Source: Rhytidiadelphus loreus (Eukaryota; Streptophyta; Bryopsida; Hypnales; Hylocomiaceae). From it: DNA of 64,000 nucleotides. Below, piece after piece: positions 25,105 through 37,499 of the stretch. The notes under the pieces were generated by a model. The model saw only the letters and a program-made list of their open reading frames with translations. It searched no databases and was not told where the DNA came from. The translations under genes were made by a program, and so were the position numbers. The stretch is from assembly GCA_947034895.1 (NCBI GenBank), contig OX344764.1, positions 18,228,001 to 18,292,000 on the forward strand, written 5' to 3'. Within the stretch, counting starts at the first letter, position 1, and each line of letters opens with the position of its first letter.

Positions 25105-25680
25105 TTAACCCCCAAAGCCTAGAGGCGTATTTCAAGCAGAAATTGTGAAAAATTGCCACTTCCCAGGGTAGTAAGAAAAAAATGAAAAAAAAAAAGTTTT
25201 CTTTTTCAAAATTCAACCAAACAAATTTTTACTAGACTACTTTAGGAATGTGTGGAAAAAAATTTAGAAACTTTGACCGCACAGATTGAAAGATCATAAC
25301 GTTTGAAGTTAGAAGAAAAAGGGTTTTTTTGACCTTGCCCGACAAGGTTGGCCAACAACCTTTAATTCCTCTTAGAGTGAGATTTTTACACTATACAAGG
25401 GTTTTTTTTACATTTGCATCTAATATCATGTAAGTTATATACCCACCAAATTACAGAAGTAAAAGAGGAGTTTTACAAAAGTTGCCTAAAGCTAGCCAAG
25501 CTCTCAAAAAAGTTCAGGGTAGCATAACCTTTGAACCGGGCACTTGATCTAAAAGAAAAAAAATTAAATTTCCACTAAAGGGGTACATGTTCACACCTTG
25601 TGTCAAAATTGCATGAGCATCCGACCAAAATTGACTTCATAGGAACCTACCTAGATTTTCAATTGCCCTTTAAGGATTAA
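25105..25680. mobile_element. TTAA-bounded element
   Basis: Starts TTAACCCCCAAAGCCTAG and ends ...GCCCTTTAAGGATTAA; 576 bp. The interior is the inverse of 4880-5379 and also resembles 2210-2650 ('actagactactttagga', 'cccacacatt' inverse, 'tgagatttttacactata'). No coding capacity. Confidence 0.6.
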
Positions 25681-26179
25681 GGTAACCGAAACATCCATTC
25701 CTGTCCTTGTACCTATTCATGCTTAACTATAATTGACTAATTGCAATTTTTTTGACATTTTGGTTTTAAATCCACCTGCATATGTGATGATTTCAATGGT
25801 CCAAGGAGCTTCCACTTTGAAAATTCATAGAAATTACATACCATATCCAAAAGTCCTAATTTTTTTTTTGAAAATTCATAATTTTCAAGTGCTAGTACTA
25901 CAAAAATATTATTTTTAGGTAAATGTACCTCCAACTATGCTGAATTGCTTATTTTGACGGTTTTGGGGTATATGTTTATTTCATCAGGGAGTTTGCAATC
26001 GGTTATGTTGCATCATACAAACCTTGCATTTCCTCAACACTTGATGCCGTTAACGGAGCTCTGAAACAGGTTTTGAGTAGTGGGTTGGACTTGCATTGGA
26101 TGGAGTGCAGTGAACCAAGAAGAGAACCAAGCAATTCCATGGAGATGATGCTGGATGGTGCAATGATTTTACAAGTCTG

Positions 26180-26497
26180 TAACGTAGGAGGTCCATAAAT
26201 CACCCACCTAAGAGTTGAAACTGAATTTTGGGGAGGTGAAGCTTCTTGAAATCAAATAAATTTTTCAGTAAGTAAATTTTTGTTGAAAGACAAGTGAAAT
26301 TCACATCTAACCCAAGTTGTTTCATATTTTTTGGAGCTTTGTGAAATTAGTCATGAAGTTTTGAAATTGAAATGACACAGGGCTCTCAAATCGCCCAAAT
26401 GTACATTGTTTGTACATTGCTAAAGGCTATGAAAAAACCCACGTACAAATAGTGTACATTTGAAGAGGTGGATGATTTGAGAACCTGCGTTCTTTTA
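26180..26497. mobile_element. Short relative of the TAAGGTAG MITE
   Basis: The left end TAACGTAGGAGGTCCATAAA and the inverse of the right end (GAACGCAGG..TTCTCAAATC) are imperfect inverted repeats. In reverse complement the interior follows 27250-27555 ('tccaaaaaatatgaaac.acttggg', a 'gtacactat..gtac' block). The right boundary is uncertain by a few bases. Confidence 0.5.
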
Positions 26498-26758
26498 GAA
26501 CCTTTTACCTCAATATCTCCAAATGAATGTAACATACATTTACGAGGAATTTCTAAATATCTATCAATTGTCACGTTTGTATAATTTATTGCCCCTGTTG
26601 CTGCCCCTGTCACCTCCTGAAACTTAAGGGAATTCTCAAGTGGTCAATCGTTTTAAGCTTATCAGCAGTGCCATGGAGATGGCGCTGGGAATGTACAATG
26701 ATTTCACATGTTCATGCATTCTTAATGGAAGTATCACACATTCCTGGTGAATTCCAAA

Positions 26759-27174
26759 TAAGGGAGGAGGCTCTGAAATGGAGTGGGCACTAAGAATGGA
26801 CCCTATAAATGACTGTGAAATGGACAAACGGTAGTTCTTAAATTGACCTCCACAGTCATTGAATGAATCGAGGAAAAAAGGGCATTATAAATTGCAAGAG
26901 TCAATCATTCTCTTTGCTTTCTCATTTTTTTTTAGAAGTTGCAAGTGAACAGTTCATGGAAGACCTAGGGACATAAATAGGGACCTATGACACAACTCCT
27001 TCGAAAATCCATAAATAATTCAAAAATGCTTCGAAAAATATGAAACCACTTGTGTTAGATTCCTCTTCTATTTTTCTATGTCTAAAAAATGAGCTAAAAA
27101 TATTTCCATTTAAGAAAATACATGAAAAAGGCGGATCAGCCTTTAGATGAGCCATTTCATAGCCTCCTACTTTA
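26759..27174. mobile_element. TAAGGTAG MITE, copy 3
   Basis: Left end TAAGGGAGGAGGCTCTGAAA; inverse of the right end TAAAGTAGGAGGCTATGAAA; TA at both edges; 416 bp. Nearly colinear with 12460-12873 in the same orientation (for example ATGGACAAACGGTAGTTC in both). No coding capacity. Confidence 0.85.
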
Positions 27175-27249
27175 TCTCTAAGTTACTGTCATGTTACTTT
27201 GTAGAAGTTATTAGCTATGGCTACTAGTCTTCTGAAAGGAAAATCCATG

Positions 27250-27555
27250 TAAGGTAGTCTGCTCTAAAAGCGCCCATGCTCTAAAAGCGATCATGACGCA
27301 GGGGTACATTTTGCTTTCTTCAATGTACCGATAGTGTACATTTCAGGAGATGGTTGCTTTAAGTGACCCCTGCATTTCAACTTCAAAAAATTGTAACTAA
27401 TTCCACAAAGGTCCAAAAAATATGAAACGACTTGGGTCAGATGCTAGTTCCATTTCTCTTCATGTGAAAATTTACTGAAAATTATTTTAAGGAGTTTAGC
27501 TTCCCCCAAAAGGCAATCAGCTCTTAAATGGTCGCTTTATGGGCATACTACCTTA
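27250..27555. mobile_element. TAAGGTAG MITE, short subfamily
   Basis: Left end TAAGGTAGTCTGCTCTAAAA; inverse of the right end TAAGGTAGTATGCCCATAAA; TA at both edges; 306 bp. The CTCTAAAAGCG word of the left terminus is repeated inside (27264 and 27280), a partial end duplication. The interior matches 26180-26497 inverted. Confidence 0.75.
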
Positions 27556-27668
27556 GTGCAGTTCTTTATGCTGAAATGCAAGATCCACCACGAGGGGTAA
27601 CAAACATGAGAAGGATACAAGTTTGTGCCGAGAATTGGCAATTTTCCAGTAGAGATGTACAAATGCTA

Positions 27669-27886
27669 TCAACCCTTAAAGGATGAAGGGGGTGACCTTG
27701 GAAATCATCCTTTCCATTACCATGTGAATCATGGGCTTTAGAAATAGCAAAAGCACTCATTGGAAGTCAAACTACTATAGAAGACCTCCCCTTTTTACAA
27801 CAAAATTTCAAGGATGAATAGTTGCACTTTTGTCCTATCTGTCATCCATCGGACGCCAAACGTCCTCCTCGACGTTTAAGGGTTAA
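27669..27886. mobile_element. Small TTAA-type element
   Basis: Starts TCAACCCTTAAAGGATGA and ends ...GACGTTTAAGGGTTAA; 218 bp. In reverse complement it is colinear with 56100-56774, which contains an extra roughly 450-bp insert. It lies between two TAAGGTAG MITEs. Confidence 0.65.
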
Positions 27887-27979
27887 TGTGCATTCATCTC
27901 AAGTGCTAAAACACCAAGATCAATAATCCATTGGTTGACAACATCTTGTTGAATGAAATTTGGAGGGATGTCAGGGTAT

Positions 27980-28406
27980 TAAGGTAGTATGTTCTAAAAG
28001 TGACCATTTAAGGGCTCATCCACCTTTTTCATAGGTTTTTGTGGACAAAATATTTTTAGATAATTTTTTAGAAAAAACAAACAAATAAATGTGGAACCTA
28101 ACACAAGAGTTTTTGTATTTTTCCAAGCATTTTTGAATTACTTACAAATTTTCAACTTGGTTTTCAAAGACTTAGAACATAGGTACCTATTTGTGACCAT
28201 AGGTCTCCCAAAATCCATCCACATGCAACTTGTAAAAAGATATGCGGAAATCAAAGACAATGATTGGCTCTTGCAATAAAAAAACAATTTTCCTCAATTC
28301 ATTCAATTGCTAAAATGGTCCATTTAAGGATCACTTCATCTCCATTCTCTAGATAAAAATTAGGGCAATTTGAAGGAGAGGGGCACTTTTAGAGCATACT
28401 ACCTTA
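27980..28406. mobile_element. TAAGGTAG MITE, copy 4
   Basis: Left end TAAGGTAGTATGTTCTAAAA; inverse of the right end TAAGGTAGTATGCTCTAAAA (one difference in 20); TA at both edges; 427 bp. Same orientation as 49747-50156 and inverted with respect to 12460-12873. No coding capacity. Confidence 0.9.
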
Positions 28407-31400
28407 CCTCCTTTTTGCAAAATTTTGCGAGCAAAAGAAACATTGTTAAAGTAGACAAGTCTATTACTACCATGATTTGTAATCTGAATACCTTGGGGCC
28501 AACTCCAAGAAGGGCACATATTTTTTAGAGGTGTGCGCTTGTTTCAGGAATCAAACCTAAGTGGAATTATAAATTTTTAATTAAAATTGTAATTTCTTGT
28601 GAATTTTTAAAGTGGTTTGCTTTGAAATTATAAAACCGCACATAGGGGTGTCATAAACATCCATAAACAACCTATAACCACCTTTCCATGTATCTAATGG
28701 CACTTAAGTACTCACCAATCAAGGATTGACATGTTACCTCTTATAGGCATTAGTGCACTAATAGAAATGAACAGATTTGAATGTTTTTTTGGATAGAATT
28801 GGGACCCAAAGTAGGGGACGAAATTGGGTTAGTCTACCTTAAGCTATTGATCACAATTTCAACATGGATGTCTAAAGCAATTGAGATTTCTTTCTACATT
28901 CTACAACTTGCACACTTCTAGGTTTGAATGTAAGAAAGACTTGTCATATTTAAAAAAACTCTAGTATATAGGAGGGTTGCTTTTTCCATCATTTTTGCAA
29001 AGGACCCAAGACTCATAAATAAAGTCTAGAAGACTATTATACTCTTTGTGAATTTTTTTCCCATTTATTGGACATGGTTTATTACTTATAAACAATTGTG
29101 ATTGGATGTCAAAATGTTTCCTTTTTGGAATTTGCTAGGTGGGTGTGGGTGTGTGCCATTGTAAGCCAAAATTATGAATTTGGAGTTGAAATTGGTGTTT
29201 GAGGTCATTTACTAGAATCATAGATTGGTAAAGATATATTTTTAAATCTCCTTCATGTTGTTAAGCACATGATTGTGCTTAAAAGAACGCTTCTTTTGTA
29301 TAAAATAAATGATCATAGAATTTTCTCTTGATGAGATGTGAATAAGTTGACAAAGATCTTCTCTAAGTTGGAAGAAACAATGAATTTTTAAGTTGGAAGA
29401 AACATCAAAGTATGGAAGTTTTTTGGAGTTTTTTCATTAACCTTTTATTGCACATAACTATTAAAGGGTTTTTTTGCAGGCTTGAATTTTTGGGATAATA
29501 TTAGTTTTTCATTTTTCATTTTTCTTCATTTTATTTCTTTCCAAGAACTCATTGTACTCATGGTGCTACTGCAATGTGTTTTCTTGCAATGACCTAATCC
29601 TCATATTCATTGAAATCTCATGTTTTGGGGAGTCTGATTTTGATCATTTAATGAAATGAATATGAGGTTGTTATGGTTGGAAAGATTAGAAACATGCACA
29701 ACACATGTATGTGTGACTTCTCTATACATTGCACACAAAACCCCCCCATCAAAATCAAGGCTTCTATAGGACTATTAACCCTTAAATGACATTCCATGTT
29801 TCCGTTTGGTCAAACTTCATTAGTTTTCTACATTAAAACATATCTTTTCAAAAATTTGATATTTTCTCATATAATGAAAATTCATTATTTTAATAAATAA
29901 AAATATTAAAATGAAATTTATGTTTTTTTGTAAAGTAATTTTTTGTAAAAATCATAGTAATTACAAAAATGTCTTAATATAAAAAAATGGAGAACATAGA
30001 GATAAACAGTGTGGTGTGACTAATGTATTTCTTGAGCTCATACAAAGAGAAATTCAATAGAAGAAGCTCAAAAGTGGTGTATTTTAAGCTTTCTAGATGC
30101 TACTTTCAAAGTGTCACAAAAACTACTATTTTAATCATTTTCAAAATAAATTTGAAATGGATCATTAGTGCTACATTTTCTTAGTTAAGGTTTAAAACAT
30201 TTAAAATCAAGAACTATGTGAAAATTGAGGCTTGTGACCCTAAAAGCTTGCCCCTTGGACATGTTTGTCTTGTAACAGTCATCAATAATTTTCATTTTAG
30301 GTCAGTCTATCATAATGCTCCCTAGAGCAAAATCATGTTCAAATTTCATCACACTTCAATGCACAAGCTTATATTGTACAACTTGGTCCAATAAATTGTA
30401 CAAATTTTGTTCCAATGGAGGCAGATTCAACAAAAAGTTCATGAACTTCAAGAAGCTCTAGGTTACTGAAAAATGGACAGATTTCTAAACCTCAAATTGC
30501 GTTGGAATTGCAGTGAAGAGTCCTACTTATCTCGAAAGAGAAGAAACATTTCTGTGCAGAGCTCTCCAGAACAGTGTTCCTAGATTTCCACCTTCAAGCG
30601 GAACATTCACAAGTAAGCAACGTCATGCTCAAGCTGGATGGCGCGGCGGGTGCGTGGAATGATCGGCAGTCAGTCAATTTAACGAAAATTGAAGCTCCTC
30701 TATCAATGGAGACTTGCTTTTGGAGATTCAATGCTCAATTTGATATGTCCATCTCGTCGGTGGTTTCTCTCATGTCTTTTCGGCGCCCCGTATAGCGTAA
30801 TTTTAACACAGTTGACGACGAGGATTCAGTTGGGTAATTAGATATCATCCTGATTACCACGATTTCTTGAAGTTCGGAAGGCTTGGTACGTACCGCCGAA
30901 TTGTCCCATTTTCTCCAGCTTTAGAAAATGGCAGCTCAGATCAGTATGAACAGAAGCTGATTTTAGTCTTTCAAATAGCACCCAAATGTTAACCATGAAT
31001 TAGGCTATGAAAGCAACAAAATAGATCAAATAAACACAGTGGTTTAATATCATTCTTGTCAGTGTTTGAAAAATGTACTAGCTCAAGAAGGTCAATTCGA
31101 TCGACGTTGTACTCATAAACCTTCGATTGTGTTTGGGACATTCTCAAGGTCAAAAATCTTTTTTTATTGGAGTCCATTGCCTCGATTCATTAAGAGATTT
31201 TTAGGATTCAAGGCATTGTGCCAAATGCTTCTAGAAACCCAAACCTACGTCAATATGTCATGGGTTACGTACAACTGAAGGCGGCAGTAAAACTCATATA
31301 AACTGGAAGGGCGGTGACCATGCATCTGCACTTCACTCCAGACCTGTTGAATTCAACTAATTTAACTCGGCCACACATCGGGCTGGCTGGAAACCAAAGC

Positions 31401-31575
31401 TTCTGAGCTTGTCTCTCATGCAGTGTCACTTGCAAGTATTGTTGATGATCTGAGATCCTTTGCAAATTATGTGTGAGTTTACTTTGTAGTTGTTCGTCAA
31501 TTTGAATGTCAATTTCAATAAATGGAGTTATTCCATTGTATCCATATCCTAATTTTCAGAGCTTTGTGAGGGATG
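28407..31575. other. No recognisable gene
   Basis: AT-rich to about 30480. A left-type terminus TTAACCCTTAAATGAC occurs at 29776 without an identifiable partner. From 30480 to about 31560 the composition is more balanced. Open frames such as 30574-30795 (FLDFHLQAEHSQV...) read like possible decayed coding sequence, but match nothing I know. Confidence 0.35.
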
Positions 31576-32518
31576 TATGTCACAATTTTTGGCGCTGGAA
31601 TTGTGCCAATTTAACAAAATTGAGGAGTTTTTTTTTTTTCCTTGGCACAAGTTTTCTTAGGTACTGGTAGTTGCTTCATAGAACGATAGTACTTTGTGTT
31701 GATTGATTGTTGGTGTGACGGTGAAGCTAGTATCAAAAATTGGAGGAAGATCCCGGTTTCTGCTATCATGGTTGGCTTGCAGGTTGGTTTATCTCCAATC
31801 TTCCCAAAAATATAAACTGTGATCAATAACCAATTATACGAGCAGTCATAAAAACTTTGAAGACGACTCTTAAGCCGACAAGATAGAGGGACTGCAGTTA
31901 GTCCCCAAAGTAGAAAGAACAAGCAAACGTTGTGCCAACGATCCAATCGCCAGCCCAAGTTGGACAAACAATCACTTCTGTAGTAGATCACAATGAAATC
32001 AAATTGCTTTGTTGTCATGGCAAAAGATTTGCCTCTAAATTCCCTCAAGTAACACCAAAAAAAGTCTATGTAAACATTCAATCACGGTTCCTATTATCAA
32101 AATGTTTGAATTCTTCGGTTGGCCCTTAATTACAAGTTAAAAGGTGATTCGAGATTCTCTTGCTATGCTTGTTGGACTATGTATGAATAATGTATGAATA
32201 AATTATGAATTTTCAAAGTGTTGAACATGGGTGTGCCCAGAAATGACTTTAGACTCCCCATGTTCAAAAAACATAGGCAAGAATCTAGAAGGGTCAATTT
32301 TACAATTGGTTTAAAATTAGATGTAGTTACCTTAGAACATTTTTGGCTTCTAGTGAAGCTTCAAGCAAGTTAATAACATAAGTTGTTGGAGATACTGAGC
32401 TAGAAGTTATCACAACACGTAGTAGAGTTAAGGATGACTGAAAGTTCAATACTTTGAGAGAAGTTGCTCTATGAATTTCGTTAAATTGGCTCAATTTGGT
32501 GTCAAAAATTGTGACATA
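31576..32518. repeat. Inverted-repeat-flanked segment with a 156-codon frame
   Basis: Arms of about 45-48 bp at 31576-31623 and 32472-32518 are imperfect reverse complements (shared TATGTCACAATTTTTG and CCAATTTAAC). Between them the minus strand has an open frame of 156 codons (31611-32081), the longest in the window. It overlaps the left arm and has a Cys/Leu-rich sequence with no motif I recognise, so I treat it as probably spurious. Alternatives are a non-autonomous TIR element or a chance foldback. Confidence 0.4.
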
Positions 32519-32639
32519 TATCTTTACAAAGGTCTAATTTTAGAACACAAAACTAAGACATGTATGGATTTGTGCTTTAGGTCACAAGTCTTAAAATATG
32601 CCACAATATTTGAATACCGCCCCAATTTAATGGAAAGTG

Positions 32640-32940
32640 CATTAGAGGAGATTTCAGTCTCCTGGAGGGCCGTTTCAAGCGCTTCCCAGTGCTGGTTAAC
32701 AGTAGTCCCTGCGAACGCCAGCGTTGCCACGTCACCGTTTTAAAAGAATTAAAAAAAAAAAAAAAAAAAATCTTCTTAAAATGCAAAAAGAAATCGAAAA
32801 AAAATTTAATAAATTTTTTTTTTTCAAAAAATGACGTGGCAATCTCCAATCCACGTCACTACGTTGCGGGAGCACAGTTCCCGCGTTAAGAACGGGCTTG
32901 GAACACATAGCCCTCCGGCAACCTGAAATCTCCTCTAATG
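32640..32940. mobile_element. CATTAGAGGAG MITE, copy 2 (diverged)
   Basis: The ends CATTAGAGGAGATTTCAG are repeated in inverse at the right terminus. GC-rich flanks surround a poly-A/T core (32750-32825). The 'acgtggcaatc...cacgtc' block is shared with the other copies, but the outer flanks are more diverged than those of copies 1 and 3. No coding capacity. Confidence 0.8.
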
Positions 32941-34280
32941 GACGTTATTGACCATCAAAGTTGTACTTGTTGCAGTACTTGTATTTGCAAGTGTTGATTG
33001 AACAATACAAACTTTAGGTCTTGCAAATATCCCAATTGCTTGGTGATTGCAATAAAAACTTGATTTTGTTGCATTTTAGGCTAGTTCTAGGATCGTTAGA
33101 GCTTTTGAGGCAAAAATAAATAAAAAGTCATATTTAATAAAATACAAAAAATTAGAAGAACATGAATAAAATATTATTTTGTTGAAACTTCAAGCCTAGT
33201 GCAACAAAAGAAATTTTCAAAAACCATGCACAAAAGTAGATCAATGGAGACAATATACACTTTGATGCTCGTATTTTTAGAAAATTATAAGAGAATTCAA
33301 AAAAATAAAAAATGAATTCAAAGGTAGAGCGCTTGGTCAATCAAGTACATCTCGGGATTAAAAAAAATTCTTTGATACAAATTTGTTGATTGTAGGAGAA
33401 AAACTTGTGACATTTGTTGCATTTGTTCTAGAATTCATGTTATTTTATGGAGTACTTTTAATTTAGAAAAGTTAAAAAAAAATTCAGTAAAAAACAAGGG
33501 CTATGTGTAAACCTCTAAGGAGATTATATTCTAAGAGATCAAACACAAAATAATTCTTTATTGTAGGAGAACTCAAAAGTGCAAAAGAATACTTTGACTT
33601 TCAAATTTGAAAAAATGGAAAAATAATTTAAAAAAAATAAAATGTTGTCCTTTTGTAAATATTAGAGAAGATGTCATGTTACTAGAAGGTCGCTTCATAG
33701 GAGGCAATTCAAGCAAAGAAGGCCAAGGGGAGGAGGGCTAATTGAATTAATTTATACTTTAGATGTGGAAAGGGATTTTATTCCCCTATTCTTGTAGTCA
33801 GTTGGAGTGCCAGAGTTTAGAGCGATGTGATTGGAGAATAAATATGATAGTAATGGTGGTTTTGAATTTTTTATTTAGAATCCAACAAATTCTTGTCATT
33901 GAATGGGACAAGCCTACTCTGGGATCCCTATTTGAATAAAATCATGGGAACTAAATCTGATTAGATTTTGGAAAATTCACACAAGTTGACAACAAGAATC
34001 TAACACATTTGCTAAGCTCCCTACTCCACCAACAATAGATTGATTGCAAAAGTTTGACAATCCATCCAAGGCTAGGCTCATTTTTTCTTTAATGAACTCT
34101 ATAAAGATGGTCATTTACCAAACAAACAACTTGAATGAAATTCTCCATGTTTCAAAATGCTTGCAAAATTTTCCTTGTTTTATAGACTTTCATACAATAT
34201 AGAATTAATTGTTTTTTCATTCCTTTATACAATAGATCATCCACTCCAAATTTCAACTCCAAGTTTCCTAGAGTAGATAC

Positions 34281-34826
34281 TTAACCCCTAAAAGCCCAAG
34301 GGGTTTGAACAAAACACAAATGTATTATAAAATATAAGTTCTATACCTTTTTTGAATTTTGCATCAAAGAAGATAATGTGAAGCATGAAAAGCAGAAAGT
34401 ATCCGTACAATCAAAATTTTAAAATTATTTTTAGATTCTCTTCAAATGAATTTTGAAGATATAACTTTAAAAATTCACCAAAAATACAATTTCTATCTTT
34501 AGGATTTGAATTTCTTTTTTGATTGGTCAAAATTGTGGTTTCTATTGAATTGTGAAAAAATGCATAAGATCTAATAATGAGAACATCAACACTTTCCCCA
34601 AATTGTAAGTTTTTCAACACTAGCCAATTCTAGACTCTTTATGCTATATCTCTTATAATTTCTGTTTGACCATAGTGATCTTAGTTTTGAATTTTACATA
34701 TTGAAAGAAAATCCAATCTCTTAAGGAAAAAAAGAAAAAGTTGAAAAAAAGTTTTTTTCTGCCCAAAAATTATGCCCACAGTCGGGCAACGACCATAAAA
34801 TGGTCGCTCGAGCGCTTAGGGGTTAA
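34281..34826. mobile_element. TTAA-bounded element
   Basis: Starts TTAACCCCTAAAAGCCC and ends ...GAGCGCTTAGGGGTTAA; the first 11 bases are exact inverses. 546 bp. The right-end region contains a CGACCATAAAATGGTCG palindrome also present in 10879-12082. The stretches on both sides (32941-34280, 34827-34980) are AT-rich with no gene seen. Confidence 0.65.
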
Positions 34827-34982
34827 TACTAGTATTTCAAACCTTCAACATTGCAAAAGTGTCAAATTTTTCATTATCTACCATTTTAACTTTAGAAAAT
34901 AAATAAAAACATGATATGACTCTAAAATAGCTATATGAATTTCAACTACATTGGAATGATTGGATCATAATTATCAAAGTTG

Positions 34983-35029
34983 CCCTAAATCCTAAACCCT
35001 AAAAACCCTAAATCCTTAAACCCTAAAAT
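34983..35029. repeat. Telomere-like CCCTAAA words
   Basis: Degenerate CCCTAAA/CCTAAA units in one orientation: ccctaaat, cctaaa, ccctaaaaa, ccctaaat, ccttaaa, ccctaaa. The plant-type telomere unit is CCCTAAA. Additional isolated words lie near 35665-35685, 36490, 36600-36680 and 36800. It could be an interstitial telomeric remnant or simple-sequence drift. Confidence 0.5.
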
Positions 35030-35682
35030 AATCCCCCTTTTTTGTGCAAAAGTCTAAAACTAGACTCTCATGTTACAACCCTGGTAAAATTCTATTTTTA
35101 GCATAAAATAAATGTACCACCTCCTAAATTCTTTCTAACTCTTTCTAACCCTTTCCAAATATGTATTGCACTTTATCATCTGATTCTTTGAATGATGGCA
35201 ATTGATGGATGAAGTTTGAAGAATCTAAATTTCATCACCTCATAACTCATCCTTACAAAGTCCACTAACAAAATGCCATGTCATCCTACAATCTCACAAA
35301 AAAGACCTACAACTTCATTCAATCCAAAAAGGAATGACAAGCCATATACAAAAGTCGTATTTTTCCAAATCCTTCATATAGGGTCAAAAATTAAACTTTC
35401 TATTTTTAGCCAAACAAGACATTTTTGGAAAGCCTTCATAGAGACCAACCCTAAATGTAACTTCCACTTTGAAATACTTCAAATTCAATCAACAATAGCC
35501 AAGTCAAACTTACGGACTCTAAAGTCAAAGTTGCTATATCTCACAAACTAAGCATTTGTATGGGTTCAAACCACCACCATTGAAATCATAGATCTTCTAA
35601 ATGGGGGGTAGGTCAAATAAAAACCCCAAAATAAAAAGTGAAGAACCTATAGGATACACATGTAAAGCCTAAATCCTAAACC

Positions 35683-37495
35683 CTCATTCGAACCAAGATT
35701 GCAAAAGGTAGGGCCACACCCAAAAAGAAATAAAAGAAATAAAAAAAACCCAGCAGAACCTCCTATCAACGTGGAAAACTATGGCCTAAAAATAGTCATA
35801 ACTTTTTTGGGTGATGAATTAGAACGTGAGAGTGGTACCGTTGGAATTGCAGCGAAAAATCAATCAAGATAGACCTAAAAACCTACAGATTAGCTAAAGT
35901 CGACCCAGATTAACAAAGGAAAGGTTACACGGTGTATATACCTTTGTTAACGGGTGTAATGATTTATACCAAATGCGCCACATTATTGTTGCTTCTTGAT
36001 ATAGAAGAAGAAGGTCCATCCGGAGATCTCTCGACCCTCTTGTCACCCCAAAACTTCACACGCACCTAACTTTTGCACATATTGTCGGAATTGCAAACTT
36101 TTTATAGTTTCGGAAATGGCAAGTCAGGCCGGAGAGCCTAATCAAGTTTTCTTTTTGAAAAAGTCAATGGGAGAAGACGAGTTTCCGCAGGACAGGGATG
36201 GATGGGGAAGTGCTGATTTGGACACCTGAAACACCCGGATTTTCAAAAACCCATAATTTTTTCATCCTTAACTTGTTGGAGATGTGGGATGGCATTTCGG
36301 AGAGCTATAGAAGAGCACTACAAGCGGGTGGAGATGTAAAAATCATTTGAATATAATTCCCACACTTCAAAAATGTTTGCCATGGGCTTCACCAATCCAA
36401 TGGAATGCATCCACGATGGGTCATCCTCGAAAACAAATTCCACGAATACTGTGATCGGATGAGAAGTGAGATGACCTTGATGATATTTTAGACCCTAAAC
36501 CCTTATTTTTTCTTCTGAAAATTAGATTCGATTATGGCCCTACTACGCAAAGGTCAATGAAATCAACCCTCATTCCCCCACTATCGTTGTTTTTAGTGAA
36601 CCCTAATCCCTAACCCCCACATGGGAGCGGTTTAGGGCCCCAAACCCTCCATAGAAGTGGTTTAGGTCCATAAGCCCTCAATCCTTTCAACTCCCCGGAT
36701 GGCTCTTCCTTTTTGTTTAAGACGATGGCTACGGTAGGAGGGTCATCGGACACGTTGACCATGGATGGGATGCAAATAAAATCCCAAGACTATTGCTACC
36801 CTAAACCCTCAAAATGACTTTCGAGAAAAGGACCCCCAAAATCTTGAAAGAAGGCACGAATTCTCATAACAAAAAACCATCCCTAAAAATGAGGTCTAAA
36901 CCCTCTAAACGTGGCCCCCTTCCATTTCTTCCACAAAAGAGGAGGAAAAAAATTCAAAATGAATTTATAAGTGAGGTAAAATTAAGAAAAAAAGAAGGCA
37001 ACAAGAACACCCTTTAGAAACCCCAAACAATAGAAGGCCCTGAACCCAAAATAATGAAAGCACGGAATTGGAAGAAGAATTCCCCCCCCCCAAATGTAAC
37101 TTTTTCCTTGGGATGAACTTGAAGGCGAAACTTGTCCCATTGGAAAGAAGGAAAAAAAACAGTCCGGATGGAAAAAAATTATTCCTCATTTGGACCAAGA
37201 TTGCAAAAGATAGGGCCACACCCAAAAAAATAAAAAAATCTGGCAGAACCTGTTGCCAACATGGAAAACTATGGCCTAAAAACATTCATAACTTTTTTAA
37301 AGTGATGAATTAGAACGCAAGAGTGGTACCGTTGGAATTGCAGAAAAAAATTAGACAAGATAGGCCTAAAAACCTACAAATTAGCTAAAGTCGACCCAGA
37401 TTAACAAAGGAAAGGTTACATGGTGTATACACCTTTGTTAACGGGGGTAATGATTTACACCAAATGCACCACGTTATCGTTGCTTCTTGCTATAG
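35683..37495. repeat. Direct repeats of about 300-320 bp flanking a 1.2-kb spacer
   Basis: 35683-36004 and 37194-37495 are clearly homologous in direct orientation. Shared blocks include AAAACTATGGCCTAAAAA, GTGGTACCGTTGGAATTGCA and TCGACCCAGATTAACAAAGG. The pair could be the LTRs of a very small non-autonomous retroelement or two copies of a tandem repeat. I see no TG...CA ends and no obvious primer-binding site after the first repeat, so LTR status is not shown. The spacer contains a Lys/Arg-rich chance frame and CCCTAAA-like words. Confidence 0.6.
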
Positions 37496-37499
37496 GTAT

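Noticed and set aside
36814..37017. Basic Lys/Arg-rich frame resembling a gag fragment
   Set aside because: Explained by purine-rich composition; no zinc knuckle or other gag motif.
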